The translations under genes were made by a program, and so were the position numbers. Below are positions 1 through 9,288 of a stretch of 64,000 bases of DNA, in pieces. This DNA is from Vibrio sp. SNU_ST1 (GTDB taxonomy: Bacteria > Pseudomonadota > Gammaproteobacteria > Enterobacterales > Vibrionaceae), in the NCBI RefSeq assembly GCF_030563405.1, contig NZ_CP130749.1, positions 620,001 to 684,000 of the forward strand, read 5' to 3'. The notes beneath the pieces were generated by a model that was not told the origin of the DNA, did no database searches, and was given only the letters and a program-made list of their open reading frames with translations. The number at the start of each line of letters is the position of its first letter. Positions within the stretch are counted from its first letter, which is position 1.

Positions 1-1487
1 TTCGCTTCTTTACGCTTGTTGTTATTAGTTAGCGTTAGGTAAGCCGTACCTGTCATTGGGTCAACAGAGCACCATTCAGGACGATCCATAGGGGTTGCGC
101 CTACAAGGTCGGCTGCACCTGCTGTATTAACGATAAGTGCCGCTTGAGAATCAAATGAATCACCTAGCTTACCGCCTTTTGTAGTCTTGCTGCTCAGAGT
201 CAGTGGTAGCCAAGTACCTGAACCGTCATCGTTGAACTTAGCCACATACAATGTGCCTTTGTCCATGTACTTATCACCCGCACTTAGACGGTTGCTCGGC
301 TGTGCGTCACGTGAATCCCACTTTTCTTCGGAAACGAACTTGTACAGGTATTCAAAGCGAGAATCGTGACCAGAGTAGAATACGATTGGCTCGCCTTCGG
401 TTAACTTACCGAACGTACAGCCTTCATGACGGAAACAACCCAGTGCAGAACGTTTCTTAGCGCGAGAGTTCGCTGTGTATGGGTCGATTTCAACAATGTA
501 GCCGTGACCATGTGCTTCGTTACGGTAGTCATCCATTGCTGACTCACCTGTTGGTGTCACGTCAAAGCGCGTGAACTCGTCTAAGCGTTCTTGTTTGTTA
601 CCTGAAAGCGTATCCCAACCGTAACGTGTTTTATCGGTTGCGATACCAATACGTTCTTGTGCTGGCGTTGTCTCGCCTTTGTTCACGAAATAACCCGGCC
701 AGTTCTCTTCACACGTTAGGTAAGTGCCCCATGGTGTGTAGCCATTACCACAGTTGTTCAGCGTGCCGCGAGCTTGGCTGCCGTCTTGTGAGAATTTGGT
801 TTTGGTAAATTCACTGTGAGCAACAGGACCAGAGAGATCCATTACGGTCGCGCCCGTGTAGCGGCGGTTAAGTGGATCGTTATCCACCATTATCCATTGA
901 TTGCCTTCAAGTTTGATGCGCACCACACTCACGCCGTGCGCGTTGATCTCTTTACGTACTTCATCAATGTTAGGGCGAGCGCCTTCATTGTATGTAGGGC
1001 CATTAGCGTGCAGTGCTTTTTGGTCAATGTACTCGTGGTTGATCACCAACAAGCCGTCGTTACTGTTGCCATCAAGCGGGAAGAAGTGCATGCCATCGTG
1101 GTGCATTCCCAGTGCGTTAGCTTGGTCTTGTGCGTTGTTGGTTCCATCTTTTAACCAAGCCTTGCCTTGCTTGTTGAGTGGAGTACCCCAAGGAACCAAT
1201 ACTTGCGCTGTATAGCCTTTTGGTACAACGACACTGTCTGTCAAAGAGCCTTTGACCGATTCGAAGGCAAGTGTTGCGGTGCTTTTGTGCGCGCCCGTTG
1301 CTTGCATTGTCGTAGCGTTAGCCGTGCTGTGACCCGCTAAACCAAATGCGCCAAAGGCGGTCATTGCACTGATGCCAAGACCGCCTTTCAGAACGTTTCT
1401 TCTTGAAAGGTTCGCATCTAGAACTTCTTCGAAGGGCTTGTTGTTACTCTTGTTAAAACGAGTGCTATCAAATGTTTCCTTGCTCAT
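1..1487 (-). CDS. phoX: PhoX-family (DUF839) alkaline phosphatase, 3' end cut by window edge
   Basis: Secreted calcium-dependent phosphatase that would release phosphate from organic esters in the periplasm or outside the cell. The reading frame is open from an ATG at 1487 to the window edge (about 495 residues seen, C-terminus missing). A twin-arginine signal is visible (SRRNVLKGG, residues 28-36), followed by an Ala-rich hydrophobic stretch. PhoX-type segments follow: VPWGTPL, HHDGMHFFPL, NHEY, NCGNGYTPWGTYLTCEENW, GHGYIVEIDP, and LGCFRHEG. These are typical of the DUF839/PhoX family. It stands alone, with a possible Pho box upstream. The family call is strong; the substrate is not shown by sequence. 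Confidence 0.9.
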   Translation of the reverse strand, partial: MSKETFDSTRFNKSNNKPFEEVLDANLSRRNVLKGGLGISAMTAFGAFGLAGHSTANATTMQATGAHKSTATLAFESVKGSLTDSVVVPKGYTAQVLVPWGTPLNKQGKAWLKDGTNNAQDQANALGMHHDGMHFFPLDGNSNDGLLVINHEYIDQKALHANGPTYNEGARPNIDEVRKEINAHGVSVVRIKLEGNQWIMVDNDPLNRRYTGATVMDLSGPVAHSEFTKTKFSQDGSQARGTLNNCGNGYTPWGTYLTCEENWPGYFVNKGETTPAQERIGIATDKTRYGWDTLSGNKQERLDEFTRFDVTPTGESAMDDYRNEAHGHGYIVEIDPYTANSRAKKRSALGCFRHEGCTFGKLTEGEPIVFYSGHDSRFEYLYKFVSEEKWDSRDAQPSNRLSAGDKYMDKGTLYVAKFNDDGSGTWLPLTLSSKTTKGGKLGDSFDSQAALIVNTAGAADLVGATPMDRPEWCSVDPMTGTAYLTLTNNNKRKEA

Positions 1488-1564
1488 CGGGACTGCTTCC
1501 TGTTGGCTGACTTTATTATTCGTTATTCACGTGTAACCAAGCTATTTCTAATGAGTTAATAGTT

Positions 1565-1604
1565 GGTTCAATGTGTGACCAATCGTGAAGCAGTTAAGTG
1601 ACAG
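1565..1604 (-). promoter_or_regulatory. candidate Pho box upstream of phoX
   Basis: Read on the minus strand, heptamers CTGTCAC, CTGCTTC, TTGGTCA follow each other at 11 bp steps about 80-115 bp upstream of the phoX start. The first matches the PhoB half-site (CTGTCAT) at 6 of 7 positions; the later ones are degenerate. Spacing and location fit PhoB control, but this is read by eye. Confidence 0.45.
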
Positions 1605-1739
1605 ATTTTTATAGTTTTGATTAAGGTTTTGTTTCTGCAGCACGATTTTTCCCGTTAAGCCTCTCGTGTAATACAAAACTCTTGGGAATTAACGAGGAAC
1701 TGTGTATAAATGCTTTATCAAACGAAAAGAGAGACAGTT

Positions 1740-2081
1740 ATGAAATTAGATAAAATCGAAAACAAAAATCGTCGCCTACGCAAGAAATTATACCTAGGTG
1801 AATTCGCTATTTTAGGTTTTGAAGTAAGCTGCACGACTTCGATTGCTGATTTTGACCAGTACGATGTGTTTATTGACGAATTCATCGATTTTATCGATAG
1901 CATCGGTCTGTGCTTTGGTGGCGGTGGCCTTGAGCTGTTTGAAGGTTTCTTATGTTCTATTGAGCGCTACCGTTCAGTAACAGAAGCAGAACAACTGCAA
2001 GTAGCGCAGTGGCTTGAAGCTCGCGCAGAAGTAAGCAAAGTTGAAGTAAGCGAACTTGTTGACGCAAACTACGCATTCTAA
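1740..2081 (+). CDS. yggL: YggL family 50S ribosome-binding protein
   Basis: Small acidic protein (113 aa) of the YggL/DUF469 family, members of which bind the 50S subunit and affect ribosome assembly. The N-terminal basic stretch NRRLRKKLYLGEF, the central acidic segment DEFIDFIDS, the Gly-rich FGGGGLELFEGF and the C-terminal VAQWLEAR are characteristic. The ATG at 1740 is chosen because GAGAGAC precedes it; an in-frame ATG at 1710 would add ten residues without a good ribosome binding site. Monocistronic, ending in a strong terminator. Confidence 0.88.
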   Translation: MKLDKIENKNRRLRKKLYLGEFAILGFEVSCTTSIADFDQYDVFIDEFIDFIDSIGLCFGGGGLELFEGFLCSIERYRSVTEAEQLQVAQWLEARAEVSKVEVSELVDANYAF

Positions 2082-2150
2082 TTTGGTGGTGTATGGTTCG
2101 CTCAGCTGAAATCGATTGAGCTTTCGTGAGAGAACTTTGACACATCAAAT

Positions 2151-2184
2151 AAAAGGCCCAGTCGGTATGTCGATTGGGCCTTTT
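2151..2184 (+). terminator. rho-independent terminator after yggL
   Basis: Stem AAAGGCCCA-GTCG / CGAT-TGGGCCTTT closed by a short loop and followed by T residues. Confidence 0.85.
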
Positions 2185-2348
2185 GCGTTTGGTTAGCTCA
2201 ACACCAGACCTCGGATTTCAGGTGTTGTAGTTTTCTTCGATTTAGAATCTGTACGACTTGTCCAAGGGGGAGCGAGCAACTTGTTGGAGTGTTTGAAGAA
2301 GAATTGGAAATATGCGCTTTTTCAATTCGTCCCGTGACTTAGTGCTCT

Positions 2349-2822
2349 TTACTTAGCGTCGTTTTCTTCGTTGCCTTTATTGCCTTCATTTACCTCAGCA
2401 TAGAAGTGCAGCAACTCTGTTAATTCTTTTACCCAACCAAATGCTTCTGTCGGTGCTTTCAACAAAATCTTCTCGACCTTGTCACAGTGAGTTTTAAGGC
2501 TGATCGCTTGCTCAAGATTGAACGACATTGCATAGAAGTGCCAAAGCAATAGTCGAGTCATGCGCTCGATGTTTTGTTGTGAGTTATCCGAATCACTAAA
2601 CGCAAGATTCACTTCACTCAGCGCGATTGCTGTCATTCGCAACATCGCATCAAATTTCGCTGACTGCATACGCTCTTCACTGACCACTTCTTCCTGCTCG
2701 AACGTAAACAGTTCCGTCATTGCATCTTCAGGAACAAGGCGATGAATCATTCTTAAACTAAATTCTTCTAGTTCTTCACGAGGCATGTTGTTTAAGCAAG
2801 TTAAAGTGTAATCGCGTTGCAT
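2349..2822 (-). CDS. conserved hypothetical protein, helical, 157 aa
   Basis: Soluble, strongly acidic protein predicted to be mostly alpha-helical; no signal peptide or membrane segment. It starts MQRDYTLTC at 2822 with an AAGAGAAC ribosome binding site; an upstream in-frame extension to 2987 overlaps the neighbouring transporter and is unlikely to be translated. It ends with a low-complexity tail rich in Asn, Glu and Gly. I do not recognise the family with certainty; it resembles short gammaproteobacterial proteins of unknown function. It follows the EamA transporter on the same strand, with about 150 bp between them. Confidence 0.7.
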   Translation of the reverse strand: MQRDYTLTCLNNMPREELEEFSLRMIHRLVPEDAMTELFTFEQEEVVSEERMQSAKFDAMLRMTAIALSEVNLAFSDSDNSQQNIERMTRLLLWHFYAMSFNLEQAISLKTHCDKVEKILLKAPTEAFGWVKELTELLHFYAEVNEGNKGNEENDAK

Positions 2823-2973
2823 GGTGTTCTCTTGGATGAGCAAAAAGGTCGGACAGTTTAATGGAGAAGCGACCTTAGAAAAAGCAGATTTTAGATAAGC
2901 CCACGTTTGTAGGCTTATCTGTGTACTACAACTCTTAAAATCACGGCTTAGGCTGGTAGGTTTGAACGCAGTA

Positions 2974-3903
2974 TCAGGCTTTGCCATGGCTTGGCGGTTG
3001 ATACTGCATAGATTGGTCGTTTCTCATGAAAATGTTGCTCGCGACCAAGCTGCCGATGCAAATTGAACCAAGCGCTAACCAAGTCATCGTATCCGGAATT
3101 TCATTGAACAGTGGGATCGCCAACAAGGTTGCAACAGCGGGTGTTGCACTGCCAAAAGCGGCTGAGCGTTCTGCTCCTAGTGTATTAACAGCATATAGAT
3201 AAGTGAATGCTGCTATTAAGCCTGCACCTACGCCTTGCACCGCAGAATGCACGGCAAGCTCTGTAACTGGCCATTGAGCAATTGGTGTATCCATTAAATG
3301 GCTAGGGAGGGTTCCTGTAAAGATAAGAATCAGCAATAGCAAGGTGGAACAGAATGAAATGAAACCCGCACTGACAAGCGCATTAAGATTGGCAACTCGT
3401 GCTGAGATGGTAAAAGTCGCCCACATCAAGCTGCCAAACAAAAACAATAAGTGACCTTTGGTGTATTCAAAGTTGAAGTTGCTTAAGCTACTTCCCAGAA
3501 ACAACAATATCCCAAGCAAAACCAGACCTAAACCAACGACACGGTGTCGGCTAAGCGGCTGCTTAAAAAAGAGTACCGCGATCCCTGTTACGAACAGAGG
3601 AAGTGTTCCCGGAACCAAAGCACTCCCATGTGATACAGGAACAAACTGCATGGCTGTTCCTGCAACGAGTAAATAAGGTAACCCGCACCCCACAAACATA
3701 CCGGCCAAGTATCGATTCGGGACAGCAGCGATCGTGCTACGTGCTTTCCACACCAAAGGTAATAGCGCCAATGCTGGTATGAGGAATCGAGTCAGTGCGA
3801 TGTCTGCAGGTGTTAAATCTGAATTTGCGCCGCCTTTAAGAGAAAGGAAAAAGCTCGCCCAGATGAGCAGAGTGACAGTAATAGATAAATAGCCAAGCTT
3901 CAT
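2974..3903 (-). CDS. EamA/DMT-superfamily transporter
   Basis: Inner-membrane transporter of about 309 residues with ten hydrophobic segments arranged as two EamA repeats (roughly residues 5-140 and 150-290). Typical features include an N-terminal IWASFFLSLKGGA helix and the second-repeat LNTLGAERSAAFGSATPAVATLLA segment, close to the family GxxR-AxxFxxLxPVxAxLL signature. Members export amino acids or metabolites; the substrate is unknown here. ATG at 3903 is used; an in-frame TTG at 3912 is possible, and neither has a clear ribosome binding site. Divergent from an Lrp/AsnC regulator, which suggests control by that regulator and perhaps an amino-acid substrate. Confidence 0.88.
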   Translation of the reverse strand: MKLGYLSITVTLLIWASFFLSLKGGANSDLTPADIALTRFLIPALALLPLVWKARSTIAAVPNRYLAGMFVGCGLPYLLVAGTAMQFVPVSHGSALVPGTLPLFVTGIAVLFFKQPLSRHRVVGLGLVLLGILLFLGSSLSNFNFEYTKGHLLFLFGSLMWATFTISARVANLNALVSAGFISFCSTLLLLILIFTGTLPSHLMDTPIAQWPVTELAVHSAVQGVGAGLIAAFTYLYAVNTLGAERSAAFGSATPAVATLLAIPLFNEIPDTMTWLALGSICIGSLVASNIFMRNDQSMQYQPPSHGKA

Positions 3904-4052
3904 AATAAACAAGGAAAGTGAATGATGATTAATTATGGGGTACTTGGTGTGCCTTAGGTTGGCAAATTTTGTTCTAACTTAAGTTGTTGTTGATGATTTC
4001 TGCTAATATCTTGTCAATTATTAACGAATTTAACCAATAATTGGTATTTGCT

Positions 4053-4511
4053 ATGGATAGGATTGATAGACATCTTCTTGAGTTGCTTCAGAAAGACGGC
4101 AGGCTAACCACAGCTGAGTTAGCTGATGAAGTTGGCTTATCGGCTTCACCGTGCGCGAGGCGCATCAAAAGACTGGAAGAAAAAGGCATTATTGATGGTT
4201 ATCGTGTGAGCCTGTCACGAGAACAGGTAGGCATCGCAATGAGTGTGTTTGTTGAGGTGAGCTTGAACAACCACCAAGAAGTGTCGATTGATAAATTTGA
4301 AAGTGCAGTTGTCGAGATGGAAGAGGTCATCAGCTGCCACGTTGTATCTGGGGCTTATGATTACTTGTTAGAAGTTGTCAGCCCTAACTTGATGGCATAC
4401 GAAGCATTTACCAGAAAGCTGCAGCGACTCTCCAACGTAAAAGACATACATACCCATCTTGCGATTAGGCAAGTGAAAGGCAATGCGCCACTTCCGGTTT
4501 ATACGGACTGA
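4053..4511 (+). CDS. Lrp/AsnC family transcriptional regulator
   Basis: 152-residue DNA-binding regulator. Residues 1-60 hold the AsnC-type winged helix-turn-helix (DRIDRHLLELLQKDGRL, then LSASPCARRIKRLEEKGII), and residues 65-145 the RAM ligand-binding domain with GAYDYLLEV. ATG at 4053 is preferred over the TTG at 4041. It diverges from the EamA transporter with 149 bp between starts, a common arrangement for an Lrp-like regulator and the exporter it controls. The 3' end of the gene runs into a 17 bp tandem repeat, and its stop codon lies in the first unit. Confidence 0.9.
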   Translation: MDRIDRHLLELLQKDGRLTTAELADEVGLSASPCARRIKRLEEKGIIDGYRVSLSREQVGIAMSVFVEVSLNNHQEVSIDKFESAVVEMEEVISCHVVSGAYDYLLEVVSPNLMAYEAFTRKLQRLSNVKDIHTHLAIRQVKGNAPLPVYTD

Positions 4512-4573
4512 CTGTTTATAGAGCTAACGGTTTATATGAACTAACTGTTTATACGAACTAACTGTTTATATCG
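4506..4573. repeat. 17 bp tandem repeat, four units, overlapping the 3' end of the Lrp-type gene
   Basis: Four consecutive 17-mers close to ACTAACTGTTTATACGA at 4506-4522, 4523-4539, 4540-4556 and 4557-4573. A further partial copy (GGTTTATACGG) precedes them inside the coding sequence. The units diverge at 2-4 positions each. Confidence 0.85.
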
Positions 4574-4692
4574 ACTAAGCCGTAGGTAGGTCACACGCTG
4601 CCTGATGAAATGAGCTGAAAAAGAAATGATTTTATGACTAATAGGAAGTATGGTCGCTATTAACGGCTATCTGACGAATGCGGATACGCAAC

Positions 4693-4729
4693 AATAAAAA
4701 ACGGAGCACCTCGTGAAAGGTACTCCGTA
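4693..4729 (-). terminator. terminator of the 80-aa hypothetical gene
   Basis: On the minus strand ACGGAGTACC ... GGTGCTCCGT forms a stem with one mismatch and is followed by TTTTTTATT. Confidence 0.85.
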
Positions 4730-4746
4730 TATGATAGGTGCAAAAC

Positions 4747-4989
4747 TTAGTGATACTTAAAGTTAGAGATTGAACAATCCCCGGTTTGAGCGTTGATTCT
4801 GAATGAAAATGCATGTGAGTGATAATCCACACCGTCATTCCAAATTGTCTCTCCAAATATCTTACATAGCTCTAGCTCACTTACTGAACCGAACTCTTCC
4901 ATGTGTTTAGCGACAGATAAAAGTTTACCTCTTATCTCTGCAGTCCATTCCGTGTTACTCAAGCAGTTGAAAGCCATAGTTTTTTGCAT
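4747..4989 (-). CDS. small hypothetical protein, 80 aa
   Basis: Unrecognised small soluble protein with no signal peptide or membrane segment. It begins MQKTMAFNCLSNTEW and has a charged helical middle (KHMEEFGSVSELELCKIFGE) and a C-terminal half rich in His, Ser and Phe. A weak TAGGT precedes the ATG. The strong terminator just downstream on the same strand supports a real transcription unit. Function unknown. Confidence 0.6.
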   Translation of the reverse strand: MQKTMAFNCLSNTEWTAEIRGKLLSVAKHMEEFGSVSELELCKIFGETIWNDGVDYHSHAFSFRINAQTGDCSISNFKYH

Positions 4990-5258
4990 ATTACCTAGCC
5001 AAAATATTTCTTGTTATTAAGTTATATGAATAATCATGATAACAATTTTCTGGCGTTTGTAAATCTATTTTGTGATGAATATCTCACATACTCACTTGCA
5101 TTGGTCGGAAAATGAACATCATTGTTGATAGTTAGCACATTAGTTTTACAACTTATTGAAAAGGCGCTGATCAATTAGTTATCTGAATATTATGGGTAGG
5201 GTCAAACATACTTTTCGGAAAACTCCAGTCGAATAGGTGAGTAAACCTAGTAATCATT

Positions 5259-5834
5259 TCAGTTTTGTACATCGTTTATCGGTTGGTTTGTGTGGCGCGC
5301 TTCGTCTATCATCGTTGCTTCTTTTCGGTATTTTGAAGACAGCTGGCGGAATTTTTTACTGAGTGTATGAAGATCTTGCGAGAGCGATTGTGAGCTTTGT
5401 ACGTGTACTTGTGCACTTTCTGTTTGACGCGGTAGTCTTGCTTTAGCGCAGTGTTTAGCTGTGGTTTGCCACGAATTCGTTAGAGACTCCGCCCCATCTA
5501 GTTCTGTAGACACAATGTACGCCTGTTTTAATAGAACCTCAGATACATCATAAGCGGTATTCATATGACTATTGAGCTGCACATTAAATCTTTGTTCGTA
5601 CTTTGCCCAAAGCGCAATGATCTGCTTTTCGTTGAAATGTTTAGATAGCAACGTTTGTGATTCATAGGTCAAGAGAACTTGGTTAAATTCTTCAGTGTAT
5701 TGATTATAGCGTCCTTCAAGTGAGAGCTGGCGATCTAACAGTGTTTGCCAGTTTTCACGGTCACAATGGTCTGCAAACGCGATATCGGCACTCAGAGGTA
5801 CACTTATAATGACAACCTTCACTAAAAAATTCAT
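5259..5834 (-). CDS. hypothetical exported protein, 191 aa
   Basis: Probable periplasmic protein: an N-terminal signal peptide (MNFLVKVVIISVPLSADIAFA, cleavage near residue 22) followed by a mainly helical, Gln/Ser/Thr-rich body. The segment near residues 145-170 (SSQSLSQDLHTLSKKFRQL) looks coiled-coil-like. A CTCTACTTAAC-type leader and AGGTAAATC sequence precede the ATG. I do not recognise a family. It stands alone and diverges from the SH3-like gene downstream. Confidence 0.65.
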   Translation of the reverse strand: MNFLVKVVIISVPLSADIAFADHCDRENWQTLLDRQLSLEGRYNQYTEEFNQVLLTYESQTLLSKHFNEKQIIALWAKYEQRFNVQLNSHMNTAYDVSEVLLKQAYIVSTELDGAESLTNSWQTTAKHCAKARLPRQTESAQVHVQSSQSLSQDLHTLSKKFRQLSSKYRKEATMIDEARHTNQPINDVQN

Positions 5835-5939
5835 GATTTACCTCTACTTAACTCGCTCTCTATTAAGAGTATAGATGAGCAGCAACATGAGTTGATGTAC
5901 ACTTGAAACATACCTAAAACGGAAGAGCTGGTGGATTTG

Positions 5940-6611
5940 ATGAAAAAAGCGCTGATCGCTTTACTTGTGTTATTAATATTGGGCGGAGGAGGGGCTGCAT
6001 ACTACTTCTTCGTCATGAAAAAAGACTCTACTCCACCAGAGAAAAAAGAAGCGCCGGCTATTGAAGTCGCGCCGCAATCTGAATCTGACCTTGCATCCCT
6101 CACTACTCCTCAGCCTGAGCCAGAACAGACTGAGTTCTACGTTTTGGATAGAAAACTTAAAGTAGTCGAGCAGCCCGAAATTGATGGTTTGATAACCGAC
6201 TATCTTTATAAGGGTGAAAAGGTCGAACTACTAGAGAAGCAAGGCGAATGGGCTCGTATCTCTGACTATATTGTTTTAAAGGAAGGTGGTCCACAGACGG
6301 CGGAATGGATTTCAATGTCTGGGCTATCTAATGATGAAGTGATTATCTCTGAGCAAGAAAACAGAGAGATATTAGATTCATACTTGGCTAAATCCGATGA
6401 TCTGAAGGTCCATCAAGAGAAATTCCGCAACACGGTAGCTAAGCTTATCTCTGACGGGGAGTGCGACCCAAGTGATTTTGAAGAGTTAGGCGGTTGGGTT
6501 AAATCAGTTAAATACAGCAACCGAGACGTTTATTTTATTTATTGTGGTGGGTTGTCTCTTGAAAATAAAATTTATCTTGATGTAGAGACTAATGAAACAT
6601 TCACGAAGTAG
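5940..6611 (+). CDS. membrane-anchored SH3-like domain protein
   Basis: 223-residue protein with a single N-terminal transmembrane anchor (KKALIALLVLLILGGGG, residues 2-18), then a Pro/Glu-rich linker to about residue 55. A bacterial SH3-like domain spans roughly residues 57-125 (FYVLDRKLKVVEQP, KGEKVELLEKQGEWARIS). The C-terminal region contains two Cys and is of unknown fold. The domain would face the periplasm. ATG at 5940 is chosen because the MKK start gives a proper anchor; an in-frame GTG lies at 5931. Function unknown. Confidence 0.7.
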   Translation: MKKALIALLVLLILGGGGAAYYFFVMKKDSTPPEKKEAPAIEVAPQSESDLASLTTPQPEPEQTEFYVLDRKLKVVEQPEIDGLITDYLYKGEKVELLEKQGEWARISDYIVLKEGGPQTAEWISMSGLSNDEVIISEQENREILDSYLAKSDDLKVHQEKFRNTVAKLISDGECDPSDFEELGGWVKSVKYSNRDVYFIYCGGLSLENKIYLDVETNETFTK

Positions 6612-6683
6612 GAACCGATTACTATTTAATATGGGTATTCGTTACTGACTTTTAATTACTCTATTTTTCCAAGACATTAACTA

Positions 6684-6715
6684 AAGCCTACTCATAGATT
6701 GAGTGGGCTTTTTTA
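6684..6715 (+). terminator. terminator after the SH3-like gene
   Basis: AAGCCTACTCA / TGAGTGGGCTT stem followed by TTTTT. Confidence 0.85.
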
Positions 6716-7178
6716 TGCTACCTATAATACTGGCTTTTTCTATTTGCCCTGAAATTCATATTGAAGATTATATATAACCATCATTAAATATTTATTAATG
6801 GGTAATAAGATCTTTCCTATTATTATCATGATCAATCATTTCAAATTCCTACATTGCATTCTTCTTGAAACAAGCTAAGAGATATGGATTTATCTCGTAT
6901 TAACAAAGACTTATCTACTTGATGATAAAGTTAAAATTAAATAAACCTTATTAATATCAGCACCTTGCATCGGTTTACATGTGTGTAACATTTCACGGGT
7001 TTTGGTAGGTAAGTCACGTTTTTAATCATAAGACAAAAATATTTTCTATTTGTAATAATACTTTTTGTATTTGAGTTGTAGGGTTTAATGAAAGAAAACG
7101 AAAATCTTAATTATCAACTAAGACATTATGTTATTAACATCGTTGTTATTTAATTGCTTGTAAGGGACGGAACCATTA
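6716..7178. other. AT-rich intergenic region upstream of the PHA operon
   Basis: About 460 bp with no plausible gene on either strand. Very AT-rich compared with neighbours; presumably contains the phaB promoter. I saw no operator motif I could name. Confidence 0.6.
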
Positions 7179-7919
7179 ATGAAAAAACTTGCTTTAATTA
7201 CAGGGTCAAAAGGCGGTATCGGCTCAGCTATCTCCTCTAAGTTAGTTGCCGATGGATATCGTGTGATCGCGACTTATTTTACTGGAAATTATCAATGCGC
7301 ATTGGAGTGGTTTAAGGAAAAACAATTTACTGAAGATCAAGTGAGGTTGTTTGAATTAGATGTCACCAACACAGCAGAGTGTGCGCTGAGCTTAAGCAAG
7401 TTGTTGGAAGAAGAAGGCACGGTAGACGTCTTGGTTAACAATGCAGGTATTACACGTGACAGTGTTTTTAAAAAGATGGATGCCGAAGCATGGAAAGACG
7501 TGATTGAAACTAACCTCAATAGCCTTTTCAATGTCACTCAACCACTGTTTGCACCTATGTGTGAAAAGGGTAACTGCCGAGTCATTAATATCTCGTCAGT
7601 CAATGGCCTTAAAGGCCAGTTCGGACAAACCAACTACTCTGCAGCCAAAGCCGGAATGATTGGTTTTTCAAAAGCGCTAGCTGCTGAAGGCGCTAGAAGT
7701 GGCGTGACAGTAAACGTTGTGGCCCCTGGTTACACAGGCACGCCTATGGTTGAGCAAATGAAGCCTGAAATTCTTGATTCAATTAAGAACCAAATCCCAA
7801 TGAAACGTTTAGCGACGCCTGTTGAAATTGCAGACGCAGTGGGCTTTTTAGCGAGTGAGTCTGGTGCGTACATTACAGGTGAGACATTGTCTGTGAATGG
7901 CGGCTTGTACATGCACTAG
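7179..7919 (+). CDS. phaB: acetoacetyl-CoA reductase (NADPH-type, PHA synthesis)
   Basis: Short-chain dehydrogenase of 246 residues that reduces acetoacetyl-CoA to (R)-3-hydroxybutyryl-CoA, the second step of polyhydroxybutyrate synthesis. Visible features are the TGSKGGIG cofactor loop near residue 8, NNAG, the catalytic Ser...Tyr-x3-Lys set (ISSVNG ... YSAAKAG), and the C-terminal ITGETLSVNGGLYMH typical of PhaB. The start is supported by GGGACGGA. First gene of phaB-phaA-phaP-phaC, 26 bp ahead of phaA. Confidence 0.95.
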   Translation: MKKLALITGSKGGIGSAISSKLVADGYRVIATYFTGNYQCALEWFKEKQFTEDQVRLFELDVTNTAECALSLSKLLEEEGTVDVLVNNAGITRDSVFKKMDAEAWKDVIETNLNSLFNVTQPLFAPMCEKGNCRVINISSVNGLKGQFGQTNYSAAKAGMIGFSKALAAEGARSGVTVNVVAPGYTGTPMVEQMKPEILDSIKNQIPMKRLATPVEIADAVGFLASESGAYITGETLSVNGGLYMH

Positions 7920-7945
7920 TTAGCGAAACAGAAGGGATTTAAGTA

Positions 7946-9157
7946 ATGGAAAAAGTATTTATTGTAGCGGCAAAGCGTACACCGATTGGCGCATTCACAG
8001 GCTCGCTAAAAAATGTATCAGCAGGTGAATTGGCTGGGGTTGCGATCAAAGGGGCGCTTGAGTCTGCAGATCTTTCGTTAGATGCGATTGATGAAGTGAT
8101 CGTCGGCAATGTGATTTCGGCAGGTCAAGGTATGGGGGTTGCTCGTCAGGCTTCAATTTATGCAGGGTTGCCAGAGCAAACCCCGGCATATGGCGTGAAC
8201 ATGATTTGCGGTAGCGGCATGAAATCAGTGATGGATGCCGCGGCACACATCAAAGCACAAGATGCTGAAGTCGTTATTGCTGCTGGCGTTGAAGTGATGT
8301 CTCAAATCCCTTTTGTGGTACCAGCGAGTGTTCGTAATGGTCACAAAATGGGTGACATCTCAATGAGAGACTTACTGGTTAGTGATGGCTTAACGGATGC
8401 GTTTAATCACTACCACATGGGTATGACGGCTGAAAACATCGCCAACGCGTTAAATATTTCGCGTCTCGCACAAGATAACTACGCGTTAGAAAGCCAACAG
8501 AAAGCCGTAGCCGCAATCGAAGCGGGCAAGTTCCAAGGTCAAATCGTCCCTGTAGAAGTTAAGCAGCGCAGACAAACCGTCACTTTTGATACCGATGAGT
8601 ATCCTAAGTCTGATGCGACGTTTGATGCTTTGCAAAAACTTCGTCCGGCATTCGATCGAGAAGGAACTGTTACGGCAGGTAACGCTTCGGGCATCAATGA
8701 TGGTGCGAGTGCAATTATCTTAGCGTCTGAGTCGGCGGTAGCGAAATATGGCCTGACACCTTTAGTGGAACTGACCAGTTACGCACAGTCAGGTTTGGAC
8801 CCAAAGATCATGGGGTTAGGACCTGTAGAAGCGGTTTCTAAAGCGCTTGATAAAGCGAATCTCACTCTCGAAGAAATAGATTTGTTTGAATTGAATGAAG
8901 CGTTTGCAGCACAAGCTCTTGGCGTAATGTACCAATTGTCAGAGCAGCATGATTTACCGCTTGATGCGTTCAAGCCAAAGGTCAATGTGAATGGTGGTGC
9001 AATCGCGCTTGGTCACCCTCTAGGTGCGTCAGGCAATCGAATCATTGTTTCACTCATCCATGAAATGCTTGAACAGAAAACGACTTATGGCGTTGCCTCA
9101 CTCTGTGTGGGTGGAGGAATGGGAACCGCTGTTTTGCTAAAAGGTATTGAAGGTTAG
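7946..9157 (+). CDS. phaA: acetyl-CoA acetyltransferase (beta-ketothiolase)
   Basis: 403-residue thiolase II condensing two acetyl-CoA into acetoacetyl-CoA, the first step of PHB synthesis. The nucleophile region NMICGSGMKS (Cys88), the active-site His loop NGGAIALGHPLGASG and the C-terminal Cys in SLCVGGGMG are all present. Full family length. AAGGGA precedes the ATG. It is co-transcribed with phaB, so the pair supplies monomer for the synthase encoded downstream. Confidence 0.95.
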   Translation: MEKVFIVAAKRTPIGAFTGSLKNVSAGELAGVAIKGALESADLSLDAIDEVIVGNVISAGQGMGVARQASIYAGLPEQTPAYGVNMICGSGMKSVMDAAAHIKAQDAEVVIAAGVEVMSQIPFVVPASVRNGHKMGDISMRDLLVSDGLTDAFNHYHMGMTAENIANALNISRLAQDNYALESQQKAVAAIEAGKFQGQIVPVEVKQRRQTVTFDTDEYPKSDATFDALQKLRPAFDREGTVTAGNASGINDGASAIILASESAVAKYGLTPLVELTSYAQSGLDPKIMGLGPVEAVSKALDKANLTLEEIDLFELNEAFAAQALGVMYQLSEQHDLPLDAFKPKVNVNGGAIALGHPLGASGNRIIVSLIHEMLEQKTTYGVASLCVGGGMGTAVLLKGIEG

Positions 9158-9288
9158 ACCCTAAGGTATCGGTAGCAAGCTTAAAACATCGGATCAGCTT
9201 TTCAAAGCATCACGAGCTTATAGATGAACGTTGGCTGGAACGATGGTTATACAAATTTACTAAACTATGTATTCATCAGGAGTTACTT

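Noticed and set aside
187..1215. Plus-strand ORFs across the first kilobase
   Set aside because: They oppose the clear PhoX frame, which is open through the whole stretch on the minus strand.
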